Positions 54,501 to 63,347 of a stretch of 64,000 bases of DNA are shown here, one piece after another; positions within the stretch are counted from its first letter, which is position 1; each line of letters opens with the position of its first letter. Origin of the DNA: an uncultured Muribaculaceae bacterium (lineage in GTDB: Bacteria > Bacteroidota > Bacteroidia > Bacteroidales > Muribaculaceae); contig CAJOFM010000012.1 of the NCBI GenBank assembly GCA_905233915.1, forward strand, positions 62,001-126,000, read 5' to 3'. The notes below the pieces were generated by a model. The model searched no databases. It saw only the letters and a list, made by a program, of their open reading frames with translations, and was not told the DNA's origin. Made by a program: the position numbers and the translations under genes.

Positions 54501-55786
54501 TCGCTTTCAATGCTCCCGCTGTTGACTATGCTCAGCGTCCCCTTGAGGGCCCCCTGACCGTGTACATCTACCGCAGCGGTTCGGCTATCCCCTTGATGAC
54601 GTTTGAAAACGTGGAGCCTGGCCAGGCATTAGAGTGGGTTGATGAACAGCCCATGCACGGCAACAACTCCTACATTATCGTGGCCGAGAACGCGTATGGC
54701 CGTGGTAAGGCAAGCACGAGGGATGTGTTTGCCGGCGTTGATATTCCGAAGGCTGTCGAGAACTTTTGGGTTGGCGGTAACGAGGACAACCAGATGGCTG
54801 TTCTCACTTGGGACGCCCCCTCCGAGGCCGTGAATGGTGGCGTGCTTGACGGTTCGCTCGAGTACACCATTGTCGAGTATTTCCCCGATGGTGCTACTCC
54901 CGAGGAGCAGATGGTTATCTTGGGTACCACTACCGAGACCTTCTTCGTCGTAGAACGTGAGCCGACCGAGGAGATGGAAATCCATTACTATGCCGTGATT
55001 GCATCAACCTCGGCAGGTATCGGCCAGGCCGTCCTCGACGATGTGATCCTGGGTAAGTTGAAGGAAGTTCCCTTTGCCGAGTCATTTGCCCAGGGTGGCA
55101 CTTGGAGCAGCGGCTGGATGAGCGAGGGTGACGTGGCCAACTATGGTGCTAACTGGTTGATTTTGACCGATGGTGATGAGCAGACCTCGCAGGACGGCGA
55201 CAACGGCTATGCCCTGTGCTATAATGGTAACTACTATAGCCAGTATCACTGGTCAGACTTGGTTACGCCCAAGGTAAGGGTTGAGCGCGGCAAGGAGTAC
55301 ACCCTCTCGTTCTATGTGTACATGGGCTACAGCTCGAGTGCGGCAGTCATGCCCACCCTGGTAGTTTCACAGAGTCTTGATGACCAGGAGTATGAGGAAC
55401 TCATGACAATCGATGTCACTCAGGGCAATGGCGAGTGGACGTTGTTTGAGGTGCCCTTGACGGGAACCGAGGCAGCCAACTTTGCCAAGTTCTGCTTCCG
55501 TGGTTACTTGAGCATGATGAGCGAGCGCATCTGGCTGGATAATATCCGCATCACCAGTGTGGAGAAGCCCAGCAGTGTGAACGAGTTGACCACCAAGCAG
55601 CAGATTGCAGCCATCAAGGGTGGTATCAGTGTTGAGGGCTTTGATGGCCAGCAGGTGCGCGTGTTCACCGTTGACGGCCGTCAGGTAAGTGCCTTCACCG
55701 CCGAGGCTCACAGCAGCCTGTCGATGGCTCCCGGCATCTATATCGTTATGGTGGGCAAGCAAGCCTATAAGGTAAGCGTCAGGTAA
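51596..55786 (+). CDS. Large secreted protein with anchor-J and fibronectin-like domains, T9SS-like C-terminus
   Basis: This 1396-residue protein has a signal peptide (MRKPRTFLTLLALVALMASA). An N-terminal region (about 65-310) has repeated beta motifs such as YGIYSYTIGDDGNFQAL. Then come FN3-like domains (for example VTNLNFTVENGVSHLTWDAP, about 420-500) alternating with three 'choice-of-anchor'/cleaved-adhesin-like domains starting APYFDDFSDATTL (about 513), APYTNTFDTEEDARFF (about 785) and VPFAESFAQGGTWSSGW (about 1158). The end (about 1337-1396: VRVFTVDGRQVSAF, then APGIYIVMVGKQAYKVSV) matches the type A sorting-domain pattern of type IX secretion. It is probably a surface adhesin or protease-associated protein; no catalytic triad is seen. 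Confidence 0.8.
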   Translation: MRKPRTFLTLLALVALMASAAGQSTTYTAGPKPVVKQVVKAETRAKMLSPGKMETRKKAPAADQFQGLNMYVNLTNSDTWAGVSIGSVPYGIYSYTIGDDGNFQALATDLRYDFMASAMGRDQLVGARPMQMMGVLNGVEYNGLSRNGFNELWSAIYSDADYSFIPSVMAYDVTSDIFYSVQYNSDLTGLNMSKWNPESRMFETICPWPNMFQPLTMGFTPNGEMYCVGADGEFYQLDKETGDARSMGPLGVSPTMYVQGMGYEPRSGCFLWMAVTQKGSGLYAIDPYEVSATLIEELNNNEQAPAVFFLDNAAPALAPAATTDLAFTFNGGETNGTITFTVPTTAYDGSNLNGNVLMSVWLDGELIANYVSVAPGSQQTFNKEVSNDNHYVYVLFENGAGCSPVNNLYVFAGYDTPLPVTNLNFTVENGVSHLTWDAPATGVNGGYLENVTYNVVRMPGNVTVAEGLTECEFSETLPTKMERYYYIVTPVNCDGKVGESTESNAILTGTAFQAPYFDDFSDATTLDLWTVVNANNDASSWGSEYTWSFNDYNKCWGIYTGPYNMGEDQDASDDYLISPGINIEEGISYALIVNMRNTFANYFERVSLMVGTDPNDVSTFQELDSNEAYDVNGTLADWEVDFLMPESGTYYFAVRVFTHREDNASGIFVYSMAVNKLGQSNAPAEVTNLTVTPDEDGEMVADVTFTVPTTQLDGNPLAGPLTANIYRDGGEEAVAQIPVEVGAEALWTDNTVEGVGVHTYTVGISNEAGEGKRVTTDAFIGVYTAPYTNTFDTEEDARFFYTVNDSSIYSTNEYRWIWYSYNQNLALGGYGYFVQHPIEKIWLYMPAIKLEKDMVYNYAFNWTYSNYNQSCPGYAGIGMAADSTAQTIYPDQLPFTDYGQKVLIENEVIATETGKYYPSILVVADQMSSYISPSIDDISITVVGSAFAPYSVENLVVEHDMSGLLKVNFAFNAPAVDYAQRPLEGPLTVYIYRSGSAIPLMTFENVEPGQALEWVDEQPMHGNNSYIIVAENAYGRGKASTRDVFAGVDIPKAVENFWVGGNEDNQMAVLTWDAPSEAVNGGVLDGSLEYTIVEYFPDGATPEEQMVILGTTTETFFVVEREPTEEMEIHYYAVIASTSAGIGQAVLDDVILGKLKEVPFAESFAQGGTWSSGWMSEGDVANYGANWLILTDGDEQTSQDGDNGYALCYNGNYYSQYHWSDLVTPKVRVERGKEYTLSFYVYMGYSSSAAVMPTLVVSQSLDDQEYEELMTIDVTQGNGEWTLFEVPLTGTEAANFAKFCFRGYLSMMSERIWLDNIRITSVEKPSSVNELTTKQQIAAIKGGISVEGFDGQQVRVFTVDGRQVSAFTAEAHSSLSMAPGIYIVMVGKQAYKVSVR

Positions 55787-55813
55787 ACCACAGCCCATCC
55801 CCGACTAAAACAA

Positions 55814-55842
55814 CGAGAGCGTGCATCAATGGCACGCTCTCG
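55814..55842. terminator. Bidirectional hairpin between convergent genes
   Basis: CGAGAGCGTGC and GCACGCTCTCG are perfect 11-bp arms with a 7-nt loop. T-runs are weak on both sides. It sits between the surface protein and the thioredoxin-like gene. Confidence 0.65.
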
Positions 55843-55866
55843 TGTTATGATGGTATTTATAAGCTA

Positions 55867-56877
55867 TCAGGGACGGGGAGTGGCGGCTTTGATGGCTTGC
55901 TCGAGGCTGGGTCCGGAGTAGGTGACCAGGCCAGTGCTGTCGGTGACAGCATACCACGGCATGGTGTTAATGCCCAGCATCTGGATGCCTTGCTCCAGAG
56001 GACCGCCAGGAGCCCAATAGTGTTGCCAGGACTTAGGGTCGGAGGCAATGGTCTGGTGCCAACGCAGGGTGTCGGCCTCGGCCAGGACATCGATGATACG
56101 GAACTGGATATCGGTTCCCTCGCTCAGTTCACGCAGTTTCTGCATCTTGGTGTTGCGGTCGTCTTGGGGGTTGGCCCACAGGCTGATGAGCGTCATTTGG
56201 TCAGTCAGCTTGATTTCTTCAAAATCACCGCCGTGCTTGACGAGCGTCAATGTCATCAACCGGGGAACGCTAGGGTTTTTATGGCCCATAGGGTTGCCCA
56301 GGAAGGCCCTGGTCAATGACTCAGGCCGCGCCTCGGCTTGGATACTGTTGAGCAGTTTCCCTACCTTGTCGGCATCGGTGTAGTTGCTGTAGTCAGCCAT
56401 GAGCAAAACGGTCGAGAGCATGTCGGCCGGGTGTTCACGCACATATTTCTCGATTGCGGCATCGAGGCGGCTGGGGTTGGGGTCGGTGTAGAAAGCCTTG
56501 TGCTCGTCACGGAAGAGTTGCCAGTCTTCGTTCACCTTGGAGCCCTTAGCCTTGATGCTCATGGCCTTGCCGGCATCACCCTTCATCTTGATGTGGTCGC
56601 CATTGACTGCTACCACAGTCATCAGCTGATTACCATTCATATCAAGGATGCTGACCAAGACCGGTTGTGCTGACTCTCCCTCATAGGTGAAATGGACTTT
56701 ATTGTCCACATTGACTAACTCGTCGACAATGCCCGAGTCACCGTCAAAGACAACCCTCACCATAGTGCCTTTAATGGCAGCGATGTTTCCGTCAATTTTG
56801 AAACCATCTCCGCTGCACGAGGTCAACACGGCAGTAAGCGCCACTATCACAATAATCAAGATCTGCCTAATCTTCAT
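55867..56877 (-). CDS. DUF4369 / thioredoxin-like lipoprotein without CxxC
   Basis: This 336-residue protein has a lipobox VLTSC (Cys21), then a DUF4369-type beta domain (about 25-115: FKIDGNIAAIKGTMVRVVF), a helical middle and a C-terminal thioredoxin-like fold (about 215-330). Where redox-active homologues have WxxWCxPC, this one has LISLWANPQDD, so no active-site cysteine pair is present. The cis-Pro region (INTMPWYAVTD) is kept. It is probably a folding-scaffold or binding version. It lies 31 bp after ispG on the same strand and may end that operon. Confidence 0.72.
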   Translation of the reverse strand: MKIRQILIIVIVALTAVLTSCSGDGFKIDGNIAAIKGTMVRVVFDGDSGIVDELVNVDNKVHFTYEGESAQPVLVSILDMNGNQLMTVVAVNGDHIKMKGDAGKAMSIKAKGSKVNEDWQLFRDEHKAFYTDPNPSRLDAAIEKYVREHPADMLSTVLLMADYSNYTDADKVGKLLNSIQAEARPESLTRAFLGNPMGHKNPSVPRLMTLTLVKHGGDFEEIKLTDQMTLISLWANPQDDRNTKMQKLRELSEGTDIQFRIIDVLAEADTLRWHQTIASDPKSWQHYWAPGGPLEQGIQMLGINTMPWYAVTDSTGLVTYSGPSLEQAIKAATPRP

Positions 56878-56908
56878 CTCAGTAATCTATTCTCTAATTT
56901 ATCTATGA

Positions 56909-58741
56909 TTATTCCTTCTCCCTCCAGTCGCCGTTGTCCTTGATGAGTGTCATGAGGCGGTCGATGGCGTCCTGTTCGGGAATGTTCATCTCGATACATT
57001 GTTTGCCCTTGTAGAGGCTAATGCGTCCTGCTGCGGCACCTACATAACCATAATCGGCATCGGCCATCTCGCCAGGTCCGTTCACAATGCAGCCCATCAC
57101 GCCAATCTTGAGGTGGGTGAGGTGGGCTGTCGCCTGCTGCACTCGTTGGACGGTGGTCTGCAGGTCAAACATCGTGCGGCCACATCCCGGGCAAGAGATA
57201 AACTCGGTCTTGCTGATGCGTTGCCGTGCCGCTTGCAGTATGGCGTAGGCATAGCGCACGACCTCGGCGCGGTTGTAGCAGTTGGGGGCTTCAAGCCACA
57301 GGCCATCGGCACGGCGGTTGAGCAATACGGCACCCAGGTCGGCCCCTGCCTTGACTTGCAGCCACTCGTTGGAGCTATCGCTATAGGTGTTGCGCACCAC
57401 CACGGGACAGTTGATACCCGCTTGATCGAGGGCATGCGTCAACGCTTGTTGCTCTCCTGGGATGTTCACACCCACAGGGGTGATGATGAGCACCGTATCC
57501 TGTCGCCCACGCAGGAACTCCAGTCGGGAAACCGGGGTGGTGGCGGGCAACTGCAGGAAGCGCATACTTGCGTTATCGGGGCACTGGTCCCATTCGCCCA
57601 AGGTGAGCAAGGGATAGGCGTTGAGTTCACCTTTCCAGCGCTTGAGGGGAACCAAGAACCTGTGCATCCCGTCAATCATGCCGTCGGCACTATAGTAGAG
57701 GTCGGGCAACAGGGTCGCGCCATCAAGTTCGTCAGGGCGATAGGAGGCAATGACCACGGGCTGCTGGTTGCCGCCGATGAAGTCACCCACCTCGACTGTC
57801 GCACGGCGCTCGGGGTTCAAGGGGTCATAGCCCTGGGCATAGTCCCCTTCAATTGCCTCATGACCCTCGCGTGAGGTGATGTATTCCACCAGTTTACGGG
57901 CCACAGGCACCTCCATCTCTGGTTCTTCGCTCAAGGATACGCGAATGGTATCTCCCAGACCCTCGGCCATGAGGGCACCGATACCTACCGCACTCTTGAT
58001 GCGTCCGTCCTCACCAAATCCTGCCTCGGTCACACCCAGATGCAGCGGGAAGTGCATATCCTCGCGGTCCATGGCATCCACCAGACGGCGCACGGCCTCG
58101 ACCATGACGACTACGTTGGATGCCTTCATCGAGATGACCACCTCCAAGAAGTCTTCCTCCACGAACACGCGCAGGAACTCCATCACACTCTCGACCATGC
58201 CCGCCGCTGTGTTGCCATAGCGGCTCATGATGCGGTCGCTCAATGAACCGTGGTTCACACCCAAGCGCACGGCAGTGTGGTGCTCACGGCACACGGCGAT
58301 AAAGGGACGCAGTGCCTCACGGATGCGCTCCAATTCGGCCTGGTATTGTTCGTCGGTGTATTCCAGTTGCTTGAAGGTGCGGGCAGGATCAACAAAGTTG
58401 CCAGGGTTAATGCGCACGCCCTCACACACCTCGGCTGCGGCCAATGCGGCCTGGGGGTTGAAGTGGATGTCGGCGATGAGTGGAATGTTGCAGCCTTGGG
58501 CACGCAGCACCTTTGACACTTCGCCAATGCTATGAGCCTGTTTCACCCCCTGAGCGGTAAGACGCACATAGGCGGCTCCCGCATAGGCGATGCGCTGGCA
58601 CTGGGCCGCGCTGGCCTCGATATCGTCGGTGGAGGTGTTGGTCATCGACTGTACGCGCACGGGCCACTCGCTGCCCATGGCTATGCCGCCCACGTTGACG
58701 CTCACGGTGGAACGGCGACGGTAGTTAAATGTATTATTCAT
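56909..58741 (-). CDS. ispG: 4-hydroxy-3-methylbut-2-enyl diphosphate synthase (three-domain type)
   Basis: This 610-residue enzyme makes HMBPP in the MEP isoprenoid pathway. The TIM barrel occupies about 1-270 (VQSMTNTSTDD, IADIHFNPQAALAA, GVNHGSLSDRIM), an extra central domain about 290-500, and the Fe-S domain the C-terminus. The 4Fe-4S ligands are Cys517 and Cys520 (CPGCGR) and Cys551 (GCIVNGPGE), with Glu558 as the fourth ligand. The length is typical for the long IspG of Bacteroidetes and plants, compared with about 370 residues in E. coli. It lies 18 bp after the PAP2-like gene. Confidence 0.95.
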   Translation of the reverse strand: MNNTFNYRRRSTVSVNVGGIAMGSEWPVRVQSMTNTSTDDIEASAAQCQRIAYAGAAYVRLTAQGVKQAHSIGEVSKVLRAQGCNIPLIADIHFNPQAALAAAEVCEGVRINPGNFVDPARTFKQLEYTDEQYQAELERIREALRPFIAVCREHHTAVRLGVNHGSLSDRIMSRYGNTAAGMVESVMEFLRVFVEEDFLEVVISMKASNVVVMVEAVRRLVDAMDREDMHFPLHLGVTEAGFGEDGRIKSAVGIGALMAEGLGDTIRVSLSEEPEMEVPVARKLVEYITSREGHEAIEGDYAQGYDPLNPERRATVEVGDFIGGNQQPVVIASYRPDELDGATLLPDLYYSADGMIDGMHRFLVPLKRWKGELNAYPLLTLGEWDQCPDNASMRFLQLPATTPVSRLEFLRGRQDTVLIITPVGVNIPGEQQALTHALDQAGINCPVVVRNTYSDSSNEWLQVKAGADLGAVLLNRRADGLWLEAPNCYNRAEVVRYAYAILQAARQRISKTEFISCPGCGRTMFDLQTTVQRVQQATAHLTHLKIGVMGCIVNGPGEMADADYGYVGAAAGRISLYKGKQCIEMNIPEQDAIDRLMTLIKDNGDWREKE

Positions 58742-58759
58742 TGTTGGTTGATGGCTTGG

Positions 58760-59398
58760 TTATCCAAAATATTTCATGGTTAACGATACACACAGGAAGC
58801 CCACAATCACGCCGGCAAGCACTTGCCACATGTCATGACGCTTGCGCACCAGCCGAGCCGAGCCTAGAAGTCCTGCCAAAATGATGATGAAACACAACAG
58901 CCAGAACAGGTCAAAGGCGCTCAAGCCCTGCACATGGATTTGGTAGATGAGTGCTATCACGCCGCCAATGCCTGCCATGTGGGCACTGATTTTCCACTTG
59001 AGGTTGATGAGTGCCATCAGCAGCACGGTGAGTGCCGACCCGACCATGAACATCGTGAACCACTGCGGCGAATGGCAGTAATACAGGTAGTAGGCGGCCA
59101 CTGCATAGCACAAGGCCGTGAACAGGTAAGGGATGAAACGTTGCTCACGTATCTCGACGTGCAGGTCCTTGACCAACTTGAAGTGGCGCAGCACACTCAG
59201 GAAGATGAGCGGCAGGATGCAGGTGATGCCCATGCACACGAGCAGCACCGAGACACGGGTGCCGTAGGGGAGCAGGCACAGCACCGAGGCCCACATCACT
59301 AGAAAGACGCCATAGGTGGGCATCATGAGCGGACTCAATACGGTGGAAAGCAAGTTGGCCGCGTCGGCAATGAGTTTGTTGACTGTATATCTTTTCAT
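58760..59398 (-). CDS. PAP2-like membrane phosphatase family protein
   Basis: This 212-residue protein has about six hydrophobic segments. The three PAP2 signature regions are recognisable but divergent: EIREQRFIP for KxxxxxxRP, KISAHMAG for PSGH, and GSARLVRKRHDMWQVLAG for SRxxxxxHxxxD. The two histidines and the Arg are kept. It may dephosphorylate lipid-linked diphosphates, which would suit a place just before ispG. It starts 14 bp after the rpoN stop, so it is co-transcribed. Confidence 0.65.
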   Translation of the reverse strand: MKRYTVNKLIADAANLLSTVLSPLMMPTYGVFLVMWASVLCLLPYGTRVSVLLVCMGITCILPLIFLSVLRHFKLVKDLHVEIREQRFIPYLFTALCYAVAAYYLYYCHSPQWFTMFMVGSALTVLLMALINLKWKISAHMAGIGGVIALIYQIHVQGLSAFDLFWLLCFIIILAGLLGSARLVRKRHDMWQVLAGVIVGFLCVSLTMKYFG

Positions 59399-59412
59399 TG
59401 GGTTAATCGTGG

Positions 59413-60876
59413 TTATTTGGCCATGCGGCGACGGATGGTGCTGCTGGGAATGTCGAGGGCTTTGCGGTACTTGGCCACAGTGCGGCGTTCGAGTTGATAG
59501 CCCATGGCCTTGAGGCGTTCACACAGGGCATCATCGCTCAGCGGGTGGGCCTTGTCCTCGTTTTCGACAAGCTGTTTGAGGTCGTCATACACCTCGTGCC
59601 TGGAGGCGCCGTTGATGTCCTCGCTGAAGAAGGACTTCAGGCTCTTGATGCCCCAGGGCAACTGCACGTACTTGTTGTTCACGGCGCGTGAAACGACCGA
59701 CACGTCCTTGCCGATCATGTCGGCAATCTGTTGCTGTCCCAGCGGCTTGAGGTCGCGCTCGTCGCCACTCAGGAAATAATCCTGCTGGCACTTGACGATG
59801 GAACTCATGGTATTGAAAAGGGTCTCTTGGCGTTGCTTGAGCACCTCGATGAACATGCTGGCCCGCTGATAGGCGTCCTGGATCTGTTTTTTCTCTTTGT
59901 TTTCCTTGACGCTTAGGTCGCTGGCTTTCTTGTAGCGCTCGTTCATCAGGGCATAGCTCTCGCTGATTTGCAGTGTGGGGATGTTGTTGCGCAGGGTGAC
60001 AGTCAGGCGTCCGGTATCCTCATCCAGCTCAACATCAAAGTCGGGTGTTACCTGCTGGGTGATGTAAGAGCGGGTACCATAGGCATTGCCAGGGTAGGGG
60101 TTGAGGCCGCGCCTGATTTGACGCTTGAAGACGTCCTCAAGTCTGGAGGCATCGATTCCTGTTTTGCGGGCCATCGTGTCAAAACGCATGGACACCAACT
60201 CGTCAAAGTATTTCTCGACTATCATGATGGCGATGTTCACGTCCTCGCTGGCGGGTTTGCGCTTGAGTTGCAGCAGCATGCACTCGCGCAGGTCGCGGGC
60301 GGCGATGCCTGGCGGGTCAAGGGTCTGGATCACCTTCAGCATCTGCTCGACTTGGGGTGCGTCCACCATGTAACCGTCGTTGAAGGTCACGTCATCGGCT
60401 ATCTCGGTGACGCTGCGGCGCAGGTAGCCGTCGTCCTCCAGGTTGCCCACAATGGCTCGGGCAATGAGCATCTGGGTTTCGTCGAGTTCCAGTTCTCCCA
60501 GTTGCTCGGCGAGGAATTCCTGAAGCGTTTTCTCGCTCACGGCAGTGGGGGTGTGGTACTCATCGTCACGGCTCCGGTTGTTGGCAAAATAACGGTACCA
60601 GGCGGCGGTGTCCTCATCACCGTCGGTGTTGATGTCAGTGGCCGAGGCTGCGTCGTCACCTCCTCCCTTATTGTTGTCGTGGCTGTCGTTGTTGCCGTAG
60701 TCGTCGTTATCGTCATCCGACTTCTTCTCGAGGGCCTGGATTTCACTGACCTTGTTGTCGATGAATTCGGCCATCTCGGCATCGTTCTTCTCCAGCACGA
60801 GTCCCAGCATGCGCTGCTGTTCCAGTGCTAGACGTTGCGTCTGCTTCTGCTCTAGTGTGAGTCCCTGTTTTGCCAT
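59413..60876 (-). CDS. rpoN: RNA polymerase sigma-54 factor
   Basis: This 487-residue protein directs polymerase to -24/-12 promoters that need an AAA+ activator. Region I is the Gln/Leu-rich N-terminus (GLTLEQKQTQRLALEQQRML). An acidic, Asn/Asp-rich region II follows (about 50-100). The core-binding domain is about 120-310. The C-terminus has the RpoN box RRTVAKYR (464-471). It is the first gene of a likely rpoN-PAP2-ispG operon. Confidence 0.95.
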   Translation of the reverse strand: MAKQGLTLEQKQTQRLALEQQRMLGLVLEKNDAEMAEFIDNKVSEIQALEKKSDDDNDDYGNNDSHDNNKGGGDDAASATDINTDGDEDTAAWYRYFANNRSRDDEYHTPTAVSEKTLQEFLAEQLGELELDETQMLIARAIVGNLEDDGYLRRSVTEIADDVTFNDGYMVDAPQVEQMLKVIQTLDPPGIAARDLRECMLLQLKRKPASEDVNIAIMIVEKYFDELVSMRFDTMARKTGIDASRLEDVFKRQIRRGLNPYPGNAYGTRSYITQQVTPDFDVELDEDTGRLTVTLRNNIPTLQISESYALMNERYKKASDLSVKENKEKKQIQDAYQRASMFIEVLKQRQETLFNTMSSIVKCQQDYFLSGDERDLKPLGQQQIADMIGKDVSVVSRAVNNKYVQLPWGIKSLKSFFSEDINGASRHEVYDDLKQLVENEDKAHPLSDDALCERLKAMGYQLERRTVAKYRKALDIPSSTIRRRMAK

Positions 60877-60903
60877 TGTGATAGAGGTTTTGTGTTTAAC
60901 TCA

Positions 60904-60911
60904 CAAAGTTA
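60904..60911 (-). promoter_or_regulatory. -7 box of rpoN
   Basis: TAACTTTG on the minus strand, 27 bp before the rpoN start, in the 76-bp gap after the MATE gene. No clear -33. Confidence 0.5.
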
Positions 60912-60952
60912 CAACAAAGTTTTTAGTAACCGCACACCGTTGCTTGCTTTTT

Positions 60953-62263
60953 TTAGATGGTTATCGGTTTGGAAGGGGAAATGTTGTAGAGGATGGTCTG
61001 GATGATGCCGCGCAGGGCCAGGAAACTCAGGTAGGCAATCCACAGGCGGTTGTTACCCCAAGCGGCAGGGGTGAGCCAGTAGATGACAAAGAACAGTGAC
61101 CAGGCGATGAAGGCCGACAGGAGCATACCGCCCGAGCGTGTCAGACTGATGAACACGCCGTCCCACACAAAGGCGGCCATACCTGCCGCAGGAATCAGGG
61201 CGCACCACACACGGTAGTCCATCGCGGCCTCGATAACGCTCTGCTGGTCGGTCAACAGCCAAAAAGCTACGCGCGGGAAGGAGTAAATCAGCGTGAACAC
61301 GGCGGCAACGCCTGCGCCCCACACGAACAGCAGCCGCACACAACGCCTCATGCGCTTCATGTCGCCCATGCCGTAATACTTGCCCACAACGGCTTCGCCG
61401 GCAAAGGCGATACCGTCCATGAAGTGGCTATACAGGGTGAAAAGTTGCAATATCAAGGCATTGACGGCCAGTATGAGGTCACCGCTGCGAGCTCCGATGG
61501 AGACGAATGCCAGGCTCACGGTCATCAGCAGGAAACTGCGCACGAAGATGTCACGGCTCACCTTGAAGTAACGTCCGGCCCCCTTGAAACGCCACACGCG
61601 GCGCCAGTCCAGCATGCCATTCAGGCGCGGGAACTTGCGCTGCACCGTCAGCGCGGCATAGAGCAGTCCCAGCCACTCGCCCGCCAGGGTGCCGACGGCA
61701 ATTCCCACAAAGCCCATTTTCAACAGATAAACGCAGATGAGGCTCGCGGCAATGTTGAAAATGTTGGTCATGATGGAAATCCACATCGCGCTCTGCGAGT
61801 CCTGCATACCCAGCAACCAGCCCTTGAAGGCCATCATCACCAGCACGGGCGGCACACCCCAAATGCAGATGGTGAAATAGGTGATGGCCAGCGAGGTGAC
61901 CTCGGGTGAGGGGCCGATGATCCACAGCAGCAACAGGCGGATGGGCCATTGCAGCACGATGATGATGGCGGAGATGAGAACGGCCAGTGCCGTGGACTCG
62001 CCGAGCAACTTTGCGCTCTCCTGGAAATTGCCGCTGCCGCACGTCTGGGCCGTCATGCCCGACGTGCTCATGCGCAGGAACCCGAAGTTCCAGTACACCA
62101 GGTTGAACATCATCGCACCCACCGCTACGGCGCCAATGAATATCTTGTCGCCCAGATGTCCGGCGATGGCGGTATCCACCAGGCCCAGCAGCGGCACGGT
62201 GATGTTGGCGACAATCGCTGGCAACGCGATTTTCAGGATTTCACGATTCATGCCCTCTTTCAT
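60953..62263 (-). CDS. MATE-family transporter (DinF-like)
   Basis: This 436-residue membrane protein has about twelve hydrophobic segments and DinF-type motifs (IVANITVPLLGLVDTAIAGHLGD, AVGAMMFNLVYWNFGFLRMSTSGMTAQ). It is distinct from the MATE protein at 18974-20320: shorter motifs and a different N-terminus. Substrate unknown. The ATG at 62251 (MNREILKI) is an alternative start that matches the family N-terminus slightly better. Confidence 0.86.
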   Translation of the reverse strand: MKEGMNREILKIALPAIVANITVPLLGLVDTAIAGHLGDKIFIGAVAVGAMMFNLVYWNFGFLRMSTSGMTAQTCGSGNFQESAKLLGESTALAVLISAIIIVLQWPIRLLLLWIIGPSPEVTSLAITYFTICIWGVPPVLVMMAFKGWLLGMQDSQSAMWISIMTNIFNIAASLICVYLLKMGFVGIAVGTLAGEWLGLLYAALTVQRKFPRLNGMLDWRRVWRFKGAGRYFKVSRDIFVRSFLLMTVSLAFVSIGARSGDLILAVNALILQLFTLYSHFMDGIAFAGEAVVGKYYGMGDMKRMRRCVRLLFVWGAGVAAVFTLIYSFPRVAFWLLTDQQSVIEAAMDYRVWCALIPAAGMAAFVWDGVFISLTRSGGMLLSAFIAWSLFFVIYWLTPAAWGNNRLWIAYLSFLALRGIIQTILYNISPSKPITI

Positions 62264-62385
62264 GCCTGCATCATATATAGGGAAAACAATAAATACAACA
62301 AATACAAATTATTGAAAACTAATGACTTGTACTTATTGTATTTACTGTCTTCCTTTTAAAAACGGTTGTATTCTAATCTTTGGTG

Positions 62386-63333
62386 TTAGAAGGGTTTCTC
62401 GTCGGTGCCGGTGAAGGACTGGAACAGTGAGTTGGCCAGGCTGGAGGCGCCGATGCGGAAGTACTGGTTGTTGAGCCACTTCTCGCCCAGGACTTCCTTG
62501 ACGATGGTGTAGTACTTGATGGCGTCCTCGGTGGTGCGGATACCGCCCGATGCCTTGAAGCCCACCATGCGGCCGTGCTGCACGAAGTATTCCTTGATGC
62601 ACTGGCACATGACATAGGCAGCCTCTAATGATGCTCCGGGATAGATTTTGCCCGTCGAGGTCTTGATGAAGTCGCAGCCCGAGTACATCGACAGGATGCT
62701 GGCGCGGCGTATGGCCTCGGCACTCTTCAGCAGACCGGTCTCGAGGATGACCTTGAGGGGACGGTCGCCCACGACGTGCTTAATCTCGGCAATCTCGTCA
62801 CACAGTTCCTCATAGGCCTCGTCCTTGAAGTAACCCACGTTCAACACGATGTCCACCTCGTCGGCGCCGTCGGCGATGGCCAGGGCGGTCTCGGCGATCT
62901 TGGTCTCGATGTGGGCCTGGCTTGAGGGGAAGCAGGCGCTGCACACGGCAACGTCAACACCGCTCACCTCGAGCGTGCCGCGAACCACGGCTGCAAAGTT
63001 GCTATAGACGCAGATGGCAGCAACGTTCTTGAATTGGGGATAGTTGTTGTCAAAGTCGTTGACTTTCTGCACAAACTTGGCCACGCTGCGCTCGCTGTCC
63101 TCGGTGGCGAGGGTGGTCAGGTCAACACAGTTGAGCAGGAACTGCTGCACCTCGGGGGTGTTGTTCTCGGTGGCATGCTTGTCGATGATTTCCTGCACGG
63201 CGGCAGTTACGGCGGCATCGTCGATGGTGACGGTGCTCTGGTTGACGGCGGTCATGTACTTGTCCATGGGCTTGTGGTCATGATCGTGATGCTCACATCC
63301 GCATCCGCAATGTTCGTGTTCGTGGTTACTCAT
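62386..63333 (-). CDS. deoC: Deoxyribose-phosphate aldolase with His/Cys-rich N-terminus
   Basis: This 315-residue class I aldolase splits 2-deoxyribose 5-phosphate into glyceraldehyde 3-phosphate and acetaldehyde. The Schiff-base lysine is Lys224 (DFIKTSTG), with Lys260 (VGFKASGGIRT) and Asp161 (DEVDIVLN) completing the active site. The first 20 residues are unusual: HEHEHCGCGCEHHDHDH contains seven His and three Cys and could bind Zn, Ni or Cu. An ATG at codon 23 would remove this tail, but the annotated start lies only 14 bp after the mazG-like stop, which fits an operon. Confidence 0.92.
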   Translation of the reverse strand: MSNHEHEHCGCGCEHHDHDHKPMDKYMTAVNQSTVTIDDAAVTAAVQEIIDKHATENNTPEVQQFLLNCVDLTTLATEDSERSVAKFVQKVNDFDNNYPQFKNVAAICVYSNFAAVVRGTLEVSGVDVAVCSACFPSSQAHIETKIAETALAIADGADEVDIVLNVGYFKDEAYEELCDEIAEIKHVVGDRPLKVILETGLLKSAEAIRRASILSMYSGCDFIKTSTGKIYPGASLEAAYVMCQCIKEYFVQHGRMVGFKASGGIRTTEDAIKYYTIVKEVLGEKWLNNQYFRIGASSLANSLFQSFTGTDEKPF

Positions 63334-63347
63334 AATTCGTTGATATT

